Shown piece by piece: positions 38,454-46,246 of a DNA stretch of 64,000 nucleotides (positions are counted from its first letter, which is position 1; the number at the start of each line of letters is the position of its first letter). Source of the stretch: Arthrobacter sp. StoSoilB22. Lineage in GTDB: Bacteria; Actinomycetota; Actinomycetes; Actinomycetales; Micrococcaceae. Made by a program: the position numbers and the translations under genes. The DNA lies in NCBI RefSeq assembly GCF_019977315.1, contig NZ_AP024652.1, positions 3,906,001 through 3,970,000 on the forward strand, written 5' to 3'. The notes beneath the pieces were generated by a model. That model was not told where the DNA came from, ran no database searches, and saw only the letters and a list, made by a program, of their open reading frames with translations.

Positions 38454-39866
38454 ATGGAGACTTACGACGCCCTCCTGGCCTCGATCACCCCGGCCCCCGG
38501 CCAGAACAGCCGCACCATTTTTGACCCGGCGACGGGCGAGGCCGTCGGCGAAGCACCGGTTCACACTGTCGAGGACCTCGAATCCGCCATCACCGCGGCC
38601 GCCGCTGCCCAACCCGCGTGGGCTGCCCTGGGCCACGACGCCCGGTCCGCCGCGCTCATGAAAGCCGCCGACGCCGTCGAACGTTCCGCCGAAGAACTTG
38701 CCCAGCTGCTCTCCCGCGAGCAGGGCAAGCCGCTGAACGGCCCGAACGCGCGCTTCGAAGTCGGCGCCTGCGCAGCGTGGCTCCGCGCCACGGCCGCCAC
38801 CCCGTTGGACCCCGAAACCGTAGTGGACGACGGCGAAACCCGCGCCGAACTGCACTACCGGCCCATCGGCGTCGTAGGTGCCATCGGCCCGTGGAACTGG
38901 CCCATGATGATCACCGTCTGGCAGATCGCCCCGGCCCTGCGCATGGGCAACGCCGTAGTGGTCAAGCCCTCGGAATACACTCCCTTGTCCGTGCTGGCAC
39001 TGGCTTCGATCATCAACGAAGAGCTGCCCGAAGGCCTGCTGTCCGTTGTCTCTGGCGGGCGCGATGTCGGCGAAGCGCTGGCCTCGCACGATGCCATTGG
39101 CAAGGTCATGTTCACCGGCTCCACCGCCACAGGCAAGGCGATCATCCGCTCGTCCGCTGACACCGTCAAGCGGCTCACACTGGAACTTGGTGGCAACGAC
39201 GCCGGCATCGTCCTGCCGGACTCGGACCCCAAAGCCATCGCCGAAGGCCTGTTCTGGGGTGCGTTCATCAACACAGGCCAGACATGCGCCGCCCTTAAGC
39301 GCCTGTACGTCCACGAATCCCAGTACGAGGCCGTCTGCAACGAGCTCACCGCTGTTGCTGCTGCGATGCCCATGGGTGTTGGGCTCGATGAGAACAACGT
39401 CCTTGGCCCGCTGCAAAACCGGCAGCAATTCGACATCGTCGCCCGGCTGGTGGAGGCCGCCCGTGACTCCGGCGCGCGTATCCTGGTGGGCGGAAACCCC
39501 GACGCCGACGCACCCGGCAACTTCTACCCCACCACCCTGGTGGCCGACATCGACAACGACAACCCGCTGGTGGCCGAGGAACAATTCGGACCCGCCCTGC
39601 CGATCATCAAATACAGCACCGTTGACGAGGCAGTCGCCAAAGCGAACGCGCTCGACGTCGGCTTGGGCGCCTCAGTCTGGTCCTCCGACTTGGGTGCCGC
39701 ACGGGAAGTGGCTTCACGAATCCAGGCCGGCACCGTGTGGATCAACAAGCACGGCGCCGTGGACCCCCGCGTCCCGTTCGGCGGTGCCAAGCAGTCCGGC
39801 TACGGCCTGGAGTTCGGCGCCGAGGGCCTCAAGGCCCTGGGCGTCCCGCAGGTCATCAACGGCTAA
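38454..39866 (+). CDS. NAD(P)-dependent aldehyde dehydrogenase
   Basis: A 470-residue aldehyde dehydrogenase. The catalytic Cys is C278 (NTGQTCAALKRLY), the general base is E244 (LTLELGGND) and N148 is in the PWNWP oxyanion motif. NAD-binding VKPSEYTP is at 170-177. The substrate is unknown; with the nearby amine oxidase it could oxidise amine-derived aldehydes, but they are over 2 kb apart and not in one operon. AGCGGAGTA places the start at ATG 38454. Repeat copy 2 follows its stop. Confidence 0.9.
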   Translation: METYDALLASITPAPGQNSRTIFDPATGEAVGEAPVHTVEDLESAITAAAAAQPAWAALGHDARSAALMKAADAVERSAEELAQLLSREQGKPLNGPNARFEVGACAAWLRATAATPLDPETVVDDGETRAELHYRPIGVVGAIGPWNWPMMITVWQIAPALRMGNAVVVKPSEYTPLSVLALASIINEELPEGLLSVVSGGRDVGEALASHDAIGKVMFTGSTATGKAIIRSSADTVKRLTLELGGNDAGIVLPDSDPKAIAEGLFWGAFINTGQTCAALKRLYVHESQYEAVCNELTAVAAAMPMGVGLDENNVLGPLQNRQQFDIVARLVEAARDSGARILVGGNPDADAPGNFYPTTLVADIDNDNPLVAEEQFGPALPIIKYSTVDEAVAKANALDVGLGASVWSSDLGAAREVASRIQAGTVWINKHGAVDPRVPFGGAKQSGYGLEFGAEGLKALGVPQVING

Positions 39867-39872
39867 CCTTCC

Positions 39873-39940
39873 ACCCAACTGAGTCGCAGCAGAGCGCGTT
39901 TTGAGCACCCAAAACGCGCTCTGCTGCTACATAGATGGGG
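39873..39940. repeat. Palindromic repeat, family 1, copy 2
   Basis: Arms CGCAGCAGAGCGCGTTTTG and CAAAACGCGCTCTGCTGC pair well. Outer boxes ACCCAACTGAGT and TAGATGGGG complete the element. The mid-arm block is CAGCAGAG/CTCTGCTG rather than the CATTT blocks of copies 3 and 4, yet it still pairs. It lies between the aldehyde dehydrogenase stop and pheA. Confidence 0.9.
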
Positions 39941-40001
39941 TCTTAGGGTGTCCAGTCACAGGGTGGACGCGGTTGGGAGGCCGGGCGCTCTGCGTGTAAC
40001 C

Positions 40002-40868
40002 ATGAGCATCATGGCCCAGAAAATTGCGTACCAAGGTGAGCCGGGAGCCAACTCGGATCTCGCGTGCAAGGAAATGTTCCCCGACCTCCAAAGCGTTCCA
40101 TGTGCGAGCTTTGAGGACGCATTTGAGCTGGTGTCCACTGGCGAAGTGGATCTGGCCATGATCCCGATCGAGAACTCCATCGCCGGGCGTGTGGCCGATA
40201 TCCACGTCCTTCTCCCCCAGTCCAAGCTGCAGATCGTCGGCGAGTACTTCTTGCCCATCCGCTTCGACCTTTTGGGAATCCCGGGCAGCACCATTGAAGG
40301 CGCCACGGAGGTCCACAGCCACATTCACGCCTTGGGGCAGTGCCGCAGGATCATCCGGGAAGCCGGCCTCAAGCCCGTCATCGCTGGTGACACCGCAGGC
40401 TCAGCCCGCGAAGTCCGGGACTGGAACGATCCCCGGAAGCTGTCCCTCGCTCCGCCGCTCGCCGCTGGCCTCTACGGGCTTGAGGTGTTGGCCTCCGGTG
40501 TGGAGGACGATCCCACCAACACCACACGCTTTGTTGTTCTGGCCCGTGAACGCGAGCTTCCCACCAAGGAAGAACTGCCCGGTCCAGCGATCACCAGTTT
40601 TGTTTTCCGAGTCCGAAACGTTCCGTCGGCCCTTTATAAGGCACTAGGCGGTTTTGCGACCAACGGCCTCAACATGACGCGCCTGGAAAGCTACATGGTG
40701 GGCGACGAATTCGCCGCCACCATGTTCCTTTCCGACGTCGAGGGGCACCCTGCGGATGCTCGTCTCCGCCGTGCACTGGAGGAACTCGAGTTCTTCACCA
40801 CCGAGGTTCGGGTCCTTGGTGTTTACGCCGCCGATGGTTACCGCGAACGGAACACCGTCAGCGCCTAG
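40002..40868 (+). CDS. pheA: Prephenate dehydratase
   Basis: A 288-residue prephenate dehydratase for phenylalanine synthesis (prephenate to phenylpyruvate). The catalytic domain begins KIAYQGEPGANS and contains MIPIENSIAGRV and the NTTRF segment. A regulatory ACT domain covers about residues 195-275 (FRVRNVPSALYKALGGFATNGLNMTRLESYM). No chorismate mutase domain. ATG 40002 and 40011 are both possible. Its stop overlaps the arsenic-island flavoprotein by 4 bp convergently. Confidence 0.93.
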   Translation: MSIMAQKIAYQGEPGANSDLACKEMFPDLQSVPCASFEDAFELVSTGEVDLAMIPIENSIAGRVADIHVLLPQSKLQIVGEYFLPIRFDLLGIPGSTIEGATEVHSHIHALGQCRRIIREAGLKPVIAGDTAGSAREVRDWNDPRKLSLAPPLAAGLYGLEVLASGVEDDPTNTTRFVVLARERELPTKEELPGPAITSFVFRVRNVPSALYKALGGFATNGLNMTRLESYMVGDEFAATMFLSDVEGHPADARLRRALEELEFFTTEVRVLGVYAADGYRERNTVSA

Positions 40869-42247
40869 TCCAGGTTGGCCCCGGAGCGGCCGTGAGCCAA
40901 TCCCGTGGGGATGCCAATGAGCACCGGTTCCGGAGCGGAGCAGCAACCGCCGGACTGCTCGCCCTCCGAGGACTGAACTGCGGCAGGCACGTCGCAGCTG
41001 GTACCGGCGTCGGATGAGCAGACACCGGTTTCGGGTAGCTCCAGGTGCACCGTGTCAGCCGCCGCCTGATCCCCGCCCAGCGCGGCAGCCACGGAACGGA
41101 CCTGCTCGTAGCCGGTGGCCAACAGGAAGGTGGGTGCACGGCCGTACGACTTCATGCCCACGATGTAGAAGTCTTTCTCCGGGTGGGCGAGAACCTTCGC
41201 GCCGTGCGGCGGGACAGTGCCGCAGGAGTGGAACTCGGGATCGATCAGCGGGCCCAGTTCCGTAGGGGCTTCAACAGCAGAGTCCAGGTTCAGGCGCAGT
41301 TCCCGGAGCATGTCCAGATCGGGGCGGAAGCCGGTACAAGGCACGACGACGTCCGTCACCACACTGCGACCGTCACCGGAGGTTACGGTCACGCCGTTCT
41401 CCGAATCGACCAGCGAGTTGATGCCGAAGCTTGTGTGCAGTTCGATCGTGCCGGCATCCACCAGACGGCGAAGCCGGGAGCCGAGCTGTCCGCGTGCGGG
41501 CAGGCCGTCGGCATCACCGCCGCCGTAGACCTTCTCCGGGGATGCACCGCGGATGGCCCAGAGAATGCGTGTTTCGGGCTCTGTCCTGGCCAGTTCCGCG
41601 AGGTTGATCAGCGTGTTCGCTGCGGAGTGGCCTGCTCCGACCACCAAGGCACGTCGGCCAGCGAACGATGCCCGATCGCGTCCGGAAACATCGGGAAGGG
41701 GTGAGGAGATCCGGTCTGATGCGCGGACCTCACCGATAGCAGGTAACCCTGACGTACCAAGGGGATTGCGGGTGGACCAGGTGCCGGAGGCGTCGATGAC
41801 AGCCGACACGGTGTAGTCGCGCACCTCCCCATCAGCGTGTTCCACTCGGACCATAAACGGGGTGGTGTCGCGGTCGCGCACGTGGGTTTTATCGAGGCCG
41901 GCGCGGGTAACCGCGGTGACGCGTGCGCCGGTCTGCAAACGGGAGGCAAGGGCCGGGTGTGCTGCCAACGGACTGAGGTACTTATCAACAAGTTCGCCGC
42001 CGTAGGGCAGGGCGGTCAGCCGAGGCGACTCCCAGCCCGTGGGCTCCAGCAACCGAACTGCCGCTGCGTCGAGGTTGAATCGCCACGGGGAGAACAACCG
42101 TATGTGCCGCCACTGCTCAATCGCTGAACCCGCTGACGGCCCGGCCTCGAAGATTATCGGTTCCAGACCCCGCTCCAGCAGGTGGGCCGCTGCAGCCAAG
42201 CCGATGGGGCCGGCGCCGATCACGGCGACAGGAAGGTTCTCAACCAT
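40865..42247 (-). CDS. Flavin-dependent monooxygenase-like protein, arsenic cluster (ArsO-like)
   Basis: A 460-residue two-dinucleotide-binding flavoprotein. FAD motif GAGPIG at residues 11-16 and a second motif VVGAGHSAANT for NADPH around residue 205. The C-terminus carries clustered cysteines (VCSSDAGTSCDVPAA; GGCCSAPEP). It is the last gene in the run arsC-trxB-this gene, as with flavoprotein monooxygenases in ars operons (ArsO, ArsH neighbours). The exact substrate is unknown. Confidence 0.72.
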   Translation of the reverse strand: MVENLPVAVIGAGPIGLAAAAHLLERGLEPIIFEAGPSAGSAIEQWRHIRLFSPWRFNLDAAAVRLLEPTGWESPRLTALPYGGELVDKYLSPLAAHPALASRLQTGARVTAVTRAGLDKTHVRDRDTTPFMVRVEHADGEVRDYTVSAVIDASGTWSTRNPLGTSGLPAIGEVRASDRISSPLPDVSGRDRASFAGRRALVVGAGHSAANTLINLAELARTEPETRILWAIRGASPEKVYGGGDADGLPARGQLGSRLRRLVDAGTIELHTSFGINSLVDSENGVTVTSGDGRSVVTDVVVPCTGFRPDLDMLRELRLNLDSAVEAPTELGPLIDPEFHSCGTVPPHGAKVLAHPEKDFYIVGMKSYGRAPTFLLATGYEQVRSVAAALGGDQAAADTVHLELPETGVCSSDAGTSCDVPAAVQSSEGEQSGGCCSAPEPVLIGIPTGLAHGRSGANLD

Positions 42248-42276
42248 GGGTAACTCATACCTCCGTTGGGTAAAGC

Positions 42277-43254
42277 TCAGAAGTGGGTGGGCTCTTCGAC
42301 CAGTGCTGTTGCAATGCTGTCGGCGTCGTCCAGGGCAGCGAGGTAACGCTCAGCGTCGAGGGCGGCAGCGCATCCTGTGCCCGCCGCAGTGATGGCCTGG
42401 CGATAGCGGTGATCCACGGCGTCGCCACACGCGAACACACCGGTGAGGTTGGTCATGGTGGTTGGCGAGGCCACCTTGATGTAGCCCTCGGCGTCGAGGT
42501 CCACTTGTCCCTCCACCAGTTCTGTTCGCGGCAGATGACCGATGGCTACGAAGATTCCTGTGGCGGCCTGCTCTCGGGTTTCACCGGTACGCGTGTCCTT
42601 GAGCGTCACTCCCGTGACCTTCGTGTCTCCATGGATGGCCGTGATAGCCGAGTTCCAAGCGAAGGTGATCTTGGGATTGTCCTTGGCACGCTGCGCCATG
42701 ATCCGGGATGCCCGCAGCTCACCCTTCCGGACCACTACCGTGACGGACTTCCCAAAGCGCGTCAGGAACGTCGCTTCCTCCATGGCGGAGTCACCACCAC
42801 CAACAACGATGATGTCTTGCTCACGGAAGAAGAAGCCGTCGCATGTGGCGCACCAGGATACTCCGTGGCCGCTGAGCTTCTTTTCCTCCGGAAGACCGAG
42901 CTCCTTATACGCCGAGCCCGTAGCCAGAATGACGGCAGGTGCCTCGTGGGTCTCACCGGCTCCGGTGACTACGCGCTTGAGGTGAGCCTTGAGATCAACC
43001 TCAGTGACGTCGTCGAACACTATCCGGGCGCCGAACTTTTCCGCTTGCTCCTGGAGTCCATCCATGAGTTCGGGTCCCTGAATACCGCCGGGGAAGCCGG
43101 GGAAGTTTTCCACTTCCGTGGTGTTCATGAGGGCGCCGCCGGCGGTGACGGAACCTGCCAGCACCAGGGGATTCAAGCCGGCTCGGGCTGCGTAGATCGC
43201 CGCTGTGTAGCCAGCAGGGCCGGACCCGATAATGATGAGTTGTTCGTTGCTCAC
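42277..43254 (-). CDS. trxB: Thioredoxin reductase
   Basis: A 325-residue thioredoxin reductase. FAD motif GSGPAG (residues 10-15), redox pair C135-A-T-C138 and NADPH motif GGGDSAMEE. Placed between arsC and the flavoprotein, it probably supplies reducing power for arsenate reduction or for the flavoprotein's redox cycle; a housekeeping trxB may exist elsewhere. Confidence 0.93.
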   Translation of the reverse strand: MSNEQLIIIGSGPAGYTAAIYAARAGLNPLVLAGSVTAGGALMNTTEVENFPGFPGGIQGPELMDGLQEQAEKFGARIVFDDVTEVDLKAHLKRVVTGAGETHEAPAVILATGSAYKELGLPEEKKLSGHGVSWCATCDGFFFREQDIIVVGGGDSAMEEATFLTRFGKSVTVVVRKGELRASRIMAQRAKDNPKITFAWNSAITAIHGDTKVTGVTLKDTRTGETREQAATGIFVAIGHLPRTELVEGQVDLDAEGYIKVASPTTMTNLTGVFACGDAVDHRYRQAITAAGTGCAAALDAERYLAALDDADSIATALVEEPTHF

Positions 43255-43278
43255 GGGAGTTGCTCCTGGTAGTCGGGG

Positions 43279-43701
43279 TTACTTGGCCGCGGGGATCAGT
43301 GACGCGATAAGGCCTTCGATGCGGGTCTTGATATCGTCGCGGATCGGCCGGACCGCGTCCACACCTTGCCCGGCGGGGTCCTCAAGAACCCAGTCCTCGT
43401 AGCGCTTGCCGGGGAAGTACGGGCACTCGTCTCCGCAGCCCATGGTGATCACGACGTCTGATTCTTTGACGGCTTCAGTGGTGAGGACTTTGGGGATCTC
43501 GGCCGACATGTCGATACCAAGCTCAGACATGGCTTCCACCGCGGCGGGGTTCACCTTGTCTGCGGGCTGCGAGCCGGCTGAACGGACCTCAATGGCACCC
43601 TTGGAAAGGGTGGTGAGAAAAGCTGCGGCCATCTGTGAGCGCCCTGCGTTGTGAACGCAGACGAACAGAACGGACGGCTTCTTAGCGGTTTCGGTGCTCA
43701 C
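43279..43701 (-). CDS. arsC: Arsenate reductase, low-molecular-weight phosphatase type
   Basis: A 140-residue LMW-phosphatase-fold arsenate reductase. The active loop is VCVHNAGRSQ with C15. Two further cysteines, C89 and C93, lie in MGCGDECPYFPGKRYEDW and may relay the disulfide. It reduces arsenate to arsenite. The GTG at 43701 has ACACAGGAG upstream. It begins an arsC-trxB-flavoprotein unit behind ArsR-type operators. Confidence 0.9.
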   Translation of the reverse strand: MSTETAKKPSVLFVCVHNAGRSQMAAAFLTTLSKGAIEVRSAGSQPADKVNPAAVEAMSELGIDMSAEIPKVLTTEAVKESDVVITMGCGDECPYFPGKRYEDWVLEDPAGQGVDAVRPIRDDIKTRIEGLIASLIPAAK

Positions 43702-43765
43702 GGTGTTCTCCTGTGTCAGTTGGGTCTGGTCGGGATCGATCCGCACCAATGCCGCGATGTGTCAT

Positions 43766-43825
43766 ATCGATAATCATCGATGCATTGAGTATCGGTCCAT
43801 AGATTGATGATTGTCAATATATTGA
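43766..43825. promoter_or_regulatory. ArsR-type operators before arsC
   Basis: Two palindromes resemble ArsR sites (ATCAA-N6-TTGAT): ATCGATAATCATCGAT (43766-43781, 6-bp arms) and TCAATATATTGA (43814-43825, perfect). An ATTGATGATTGTCAAT lies between. The region is about 65-125 bp before arsC, so arsC-trxB-flavoprotein probably has its own arsenic-responsive promoter. Confidence 0.65.
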
Positions 43826-43836
43826 GGGCTGCAGAG

Positions 43837-44529
43837 CTAGGCGGCACGCAGCCGGGGGGCGAGATCGTGGACTCGGCGTGAAATGTCGGCGAACGCGTCC
43901 TCAAACGCTTGCTCGCTATCAAGTCGCACCGGATCCGGAATGGACCAGTGGATGCCCTGGAGCCCCGGCAGCTCCTCGTGGGCGTTATCGCAGACGGTGA
44001 TCACCAGGTCTTCGGCACCCGCCACGTGGTCGATCAAGCGGGGCTTGGCGCCCTCAAGGTCCAAGCCGTGGCGGCGGGCCACATCCACGGCACCGGGTGC
44101 CACATGTTCGGCCGGATGCGTTCCCGCCGAAACCGCTGGGATGTCACTAGCCGTTCGCCACAGAGCGGTAGCCAGTTGCGAGCGGGCGCTATTGCGGGTG
44201 CACACAAATAAGACGCGCCGCGCCCTGTGCTCGCGGCCGGGAGTGAGGCCTTCCAGGGCGCCGGGCGCCAGACGAACATAGCTTCGGCGCTTGTCAGCTT
44301 CGGAACGATGCCGCACCGCCAGCCCCGCGAGCTCCATGGATCGCAGATGGTGCGACAGCAGATTCGCCGGCATCCCCAATTCCGATTGCAGCTCCGTGGG
44401 CGACAGGTCCCCCAAGGTGAGCAGGTCTACGATGCGGAGCCGCGCAGGGTCACTCAGGGCCGCGTACTTGGCGGCTCTCTCCAGAAGAGCTGCCCTCTCC
44501 AGAGGGCTTGAGCTTTGATCAATATCCAT
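43837..44529 (-). CDS. ArsR regulator fused to LMW phosphatase/arsenate-reductase domain
   Basis: A 230-residue fusion. Residues 1-100 are an ArsR/SmtB winged helix (LSDPARLRIVDLLTLGDLSPTELQSELGMPANLLSHHLRSMELAGL). Residues 112-230 are a low-molecular-weight phosphatase domain with the loop FVCTRNSARSQ and the later DP (SIPDP) segment. Similar ArsR-ArsC fusions occur in actinobacterial ars loci. It may couple sensing and reduction. ATG 44529 is set by family length and overlaps an ArsR-type operator. Confidence 0.88.
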   Translation of the reverse strand: MDIDQSSSPLERAALLERAAKYAALSDPARLRIVDLLTLGDLSPTELQSELGMPANLLSHHLRSMELAGLAVRHRSEADKRRSYVRLAPGALEGLTPGREHRARRVLFVCTRNSARSQLATALWRTASDIPAVSAGTHPAEHVAPGAVDVARRHGLDLEGAKPRLIDHVAGAEDLVITVCDNAHEELPGLQGIHWSIPDPVRLDSEQAFEDAFADISRRVHDLAPRLRAA

Positions 44530-44565
44530 TGATTCAATTTTGACTGAACTACTTTCATCAGTCAA
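44518..44565. promoter_or_regulatory. Operators between ArsR fusion and aquaporin
   Basis: ATCAATATCCATTGAT (44518-44533) fits ATCAA-N6-TTGAT and covers the start codon of the ArsR-phosphatase gene. A second inverted repeat, TTGACTGA (44540) to TCAGTCAA (44558), has perfect 8-bp arms and a 10-bp gap. It lies in the 45-bp gap between the divergent genes and would control both. Confidence 0.65.
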
Positions 44566-44574
44566 GCTGTCTTC

Positions 44575-45312
44575 ATGACTTCTTCCCCGACCGCCCTCTG
44601 GCGGCGCGCCCTCGCCGAAGCACTGGGTACCTGCCTGCTGGTAGCCATCGTTGTCGGTTCCGGCATCGCGGCCCAGCAGCTCTCGCCGCATGACGTCGGC
44701 CTGCAGTTACTGCAGAACAGCACCGCCACCGTGCTCGGGCTGACCGTCCTCATACTGATCCTTGGACCCATTAGTGGCGCGCACTTCAATCCTGCGGTGT
44801 CACTGGTGGACTGGGTCCTGGCCAGGCGAACCGGCGGCGGGCTGTCGCTAGGGGAATTAGGCGCGTACATTGCGTCGCAGACTGCGGGTGCCATCTGCGG
44901 CAGCGTGCTGGCGAACGCCATGTTTGAGGTGGGTACGTCAATCTCCAGCAAGGAGCGCACAACTCCGGGCCACCTGTTGGGCGAAATCGTGGCCACGGCC
45001 GGACTTATTCTGCTGATTTTCTCCCTCGCCGCAACCAAACGGGGCTTCTTGGCAGCCCCAGCTGTTGGCGCCTACATCGGGGCGGCTTATTGGTTCACTT
45101 CCTCGACGTCCTTCGCGAACCCCGCAGTCACGGTAGGACGGGTCTTCAGCGACACCTTCGCAGGGATCGCACCCGCCTCCGCGCCTGGATTTGTTCTGGC
45201 GCAGTTGGTTGGCGCTGCCATAGGACTGGGATTTCTGGCGGTTCTGTTCCCCACGGAATCGCGCGCACCAGAGGACGTCGTAGTACCGCACCCAGCGGAC
45301 AAGCACGCATGA
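44575..45312 (+). CDS. Aquaglyceroporin of the arsenic island (AqpS-like)
   Basis: A 245-residue major intrinsic protein with six helices and both pore motifs, HFNPAVSL and SFANPAVTV. It is divergent from the ArsR-phosphatase fusion and followed by another arsR. In Sinorhizobium, AqpS lets arsenite made by ArsC leave the cell; the same role is inferred here because no arsenite pump is seen. Confidence 0.85.
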   Translation: MTSSPTALWRRALAEALGTCLLVAIVVGSGIAAQQLSPHDVGLQLLQNSTATVLGLTVLILILGPISGAHFNPAVSLVDWVLARRTGGGLSLGELGAYIASQTAGAICGSVLANAMFEVGTSISSKERTTPGHLLGEIVATAGLILLIFSLAATKRGFLAAPAVGAYIGAAYWFTSSTSFANPAVTVGRVFSDTFAGIAPASAPGFVLAQLVGAAIGLGFLAVLFPTESRAPEDVVVPHPADKHA

Positions 45313-45350
45313 TCCACCCTTGCACTCGGGGGTAATGCCCAAGTAAAGGA

Positions 45351-45368
45351 CATTGATGGCCGTCAATG
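45351..45368 (+). promoter_or_regulatory. ArsR operator before the second arsR
   Basis: CATTGATGGCCGTCAATG has perfect 6-bp arms around TGGCCG and lies 19 bp before the start of the arsR at 45387, just upstream of a CATAAT -10-like box (45375). It suggests autoregulation. Confidence 0.7.
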
Positions 45369-45386
45369 TAGGCGCATAATGGGTTC

Positions 45387-45737
45387 ATGACCGCCTTACC
45401 AATACTGCAAGCCGCCTCGGAGCAAGACTGCTGCGAAGCAACGGGTCACCCTGCCCTGAATGCGGATGAAGCCAAGCAGAAGGCAACGGTTTTCAAAGCC
45501 CTCGCAGACCCTAACCGGCTGCGGCTTCTGTCCATGGTCAAGGCTGAACCGTCAGGAGAATCCTGCGTCTGCGACCTCACTGAGCCACTGGGCCTGGGAC
45601 AGCCGACGGTGTCGCACCACCTGAAGATCCTTGTGGATGCAGGCCTGCTTCACCGGGAGAAGCGCGGCACGTGGGCGTATTACTCCATGGTCCCGGGCGC
45701 ATTGGACAGTGTAGCCGGCGCCCTGGCCGCGCTGTGA
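45387..45737 (+). CDS. arsR: ArsR-family arsenite-responsive repressor
   Basis: A 116-residue ArsR/SmtB regulator. The winged helix includes FKALADPNRLRLLSMV and PTVSHHLKILVDAGLL. CVCDLTEPLG at the start of the recognition region is the classical ArsR metal site (ELCVCDL); C18-C19 near the N-terminus (DCCEAT) may add another thiol. Its stop overlaps the acetyltransferase start by 4 bp. Confidence 0.92.
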   Translation: MTALPILQAASEQDCCEATGHPALNADEAKQKATVFKALADPNRLRLLSMVKAEPSGESCVCDLTEPLGLGQPTVSHHLKILVDAGLLHREKRGTWAYYSMVPGALDSVAGALAAL

Positions 45738-46243
45738 CGGTAGCGCTGAGGGCTATGGAGCCCAAAGACTGGCGGGCGGTCAGGGAGATCTTCCAAGAAG
45801 GAATCGACACCGGCTACGCCACTTTCGAAACAAATGCCCCCGAATGGCCCGCCTTCAACAACTCCAGGCTTCCGGACCACCGGCTGGTAGCGGTCAACGA
45901 GACTGGGGTGATCCTCGGCTGGACCGCAGTCTCACCGGTTTCCTCGCGTCCGGCCTACGCCGGCGTCGTTGAGCATTCCATCTACGTTGCGGGCGCTGCA
46001 CGCGGCCACGGCGTTGGGAAACTCCTTCTGCAGGCCCTGGCTGCTTCCACCGAGGCGCAGGGAATCTGGACCATCCAGTCCAGCATTTTCCCGGAGAACG
46101 AGACCAGCCTTCGACTCCATCAAGCCAATGGGTTTGCCATTGTCGGGCGGCGGAACCGTATTGCTCGCGTGAGCACCGGACCCGCCGCCGGACAATGGCG
46201 CGACACCCTGCTGCTAGAGCGCCGCTCGCCCGTCATTGACTGA
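45734..46243 (+). CDS. GNAT acetyltransferase, PAT/ArsN-like
   Basis: A 169-residue GNAT enzyme in the phosphinothricin-acetyltransferase group. The acetyl-CoA loop is VAGAARGHGVGKLLLQAL. The opening RAMEPKDWRAVREIFQEGI...ATFET matches PAT-type enzymes. The GTG at 45734 overlaps the arsR stop (GTGA). In arsenic loci such enzymes (ArsN1) detoxify arsinothricin, so that is a likely job; another N-acetyltransferase activity is not excluded. Confidence 0.8.
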   Translation: MTVALRAMEPKDWRAVREIFQEGIDTGYATFETNAPEWPAFNNSRLPDHRLVAVNETGVILGWTAVSPVSSRPAYAGVVEHSIYVAGAARGHGVGKLLLQALAASTEAQGIWTIQSSIFPENETSLRLHQANGFAIVGRRNRIARVSTGPAAGQWRDTLLLERRSPVID

Positions 46244-46246
46244 CGC

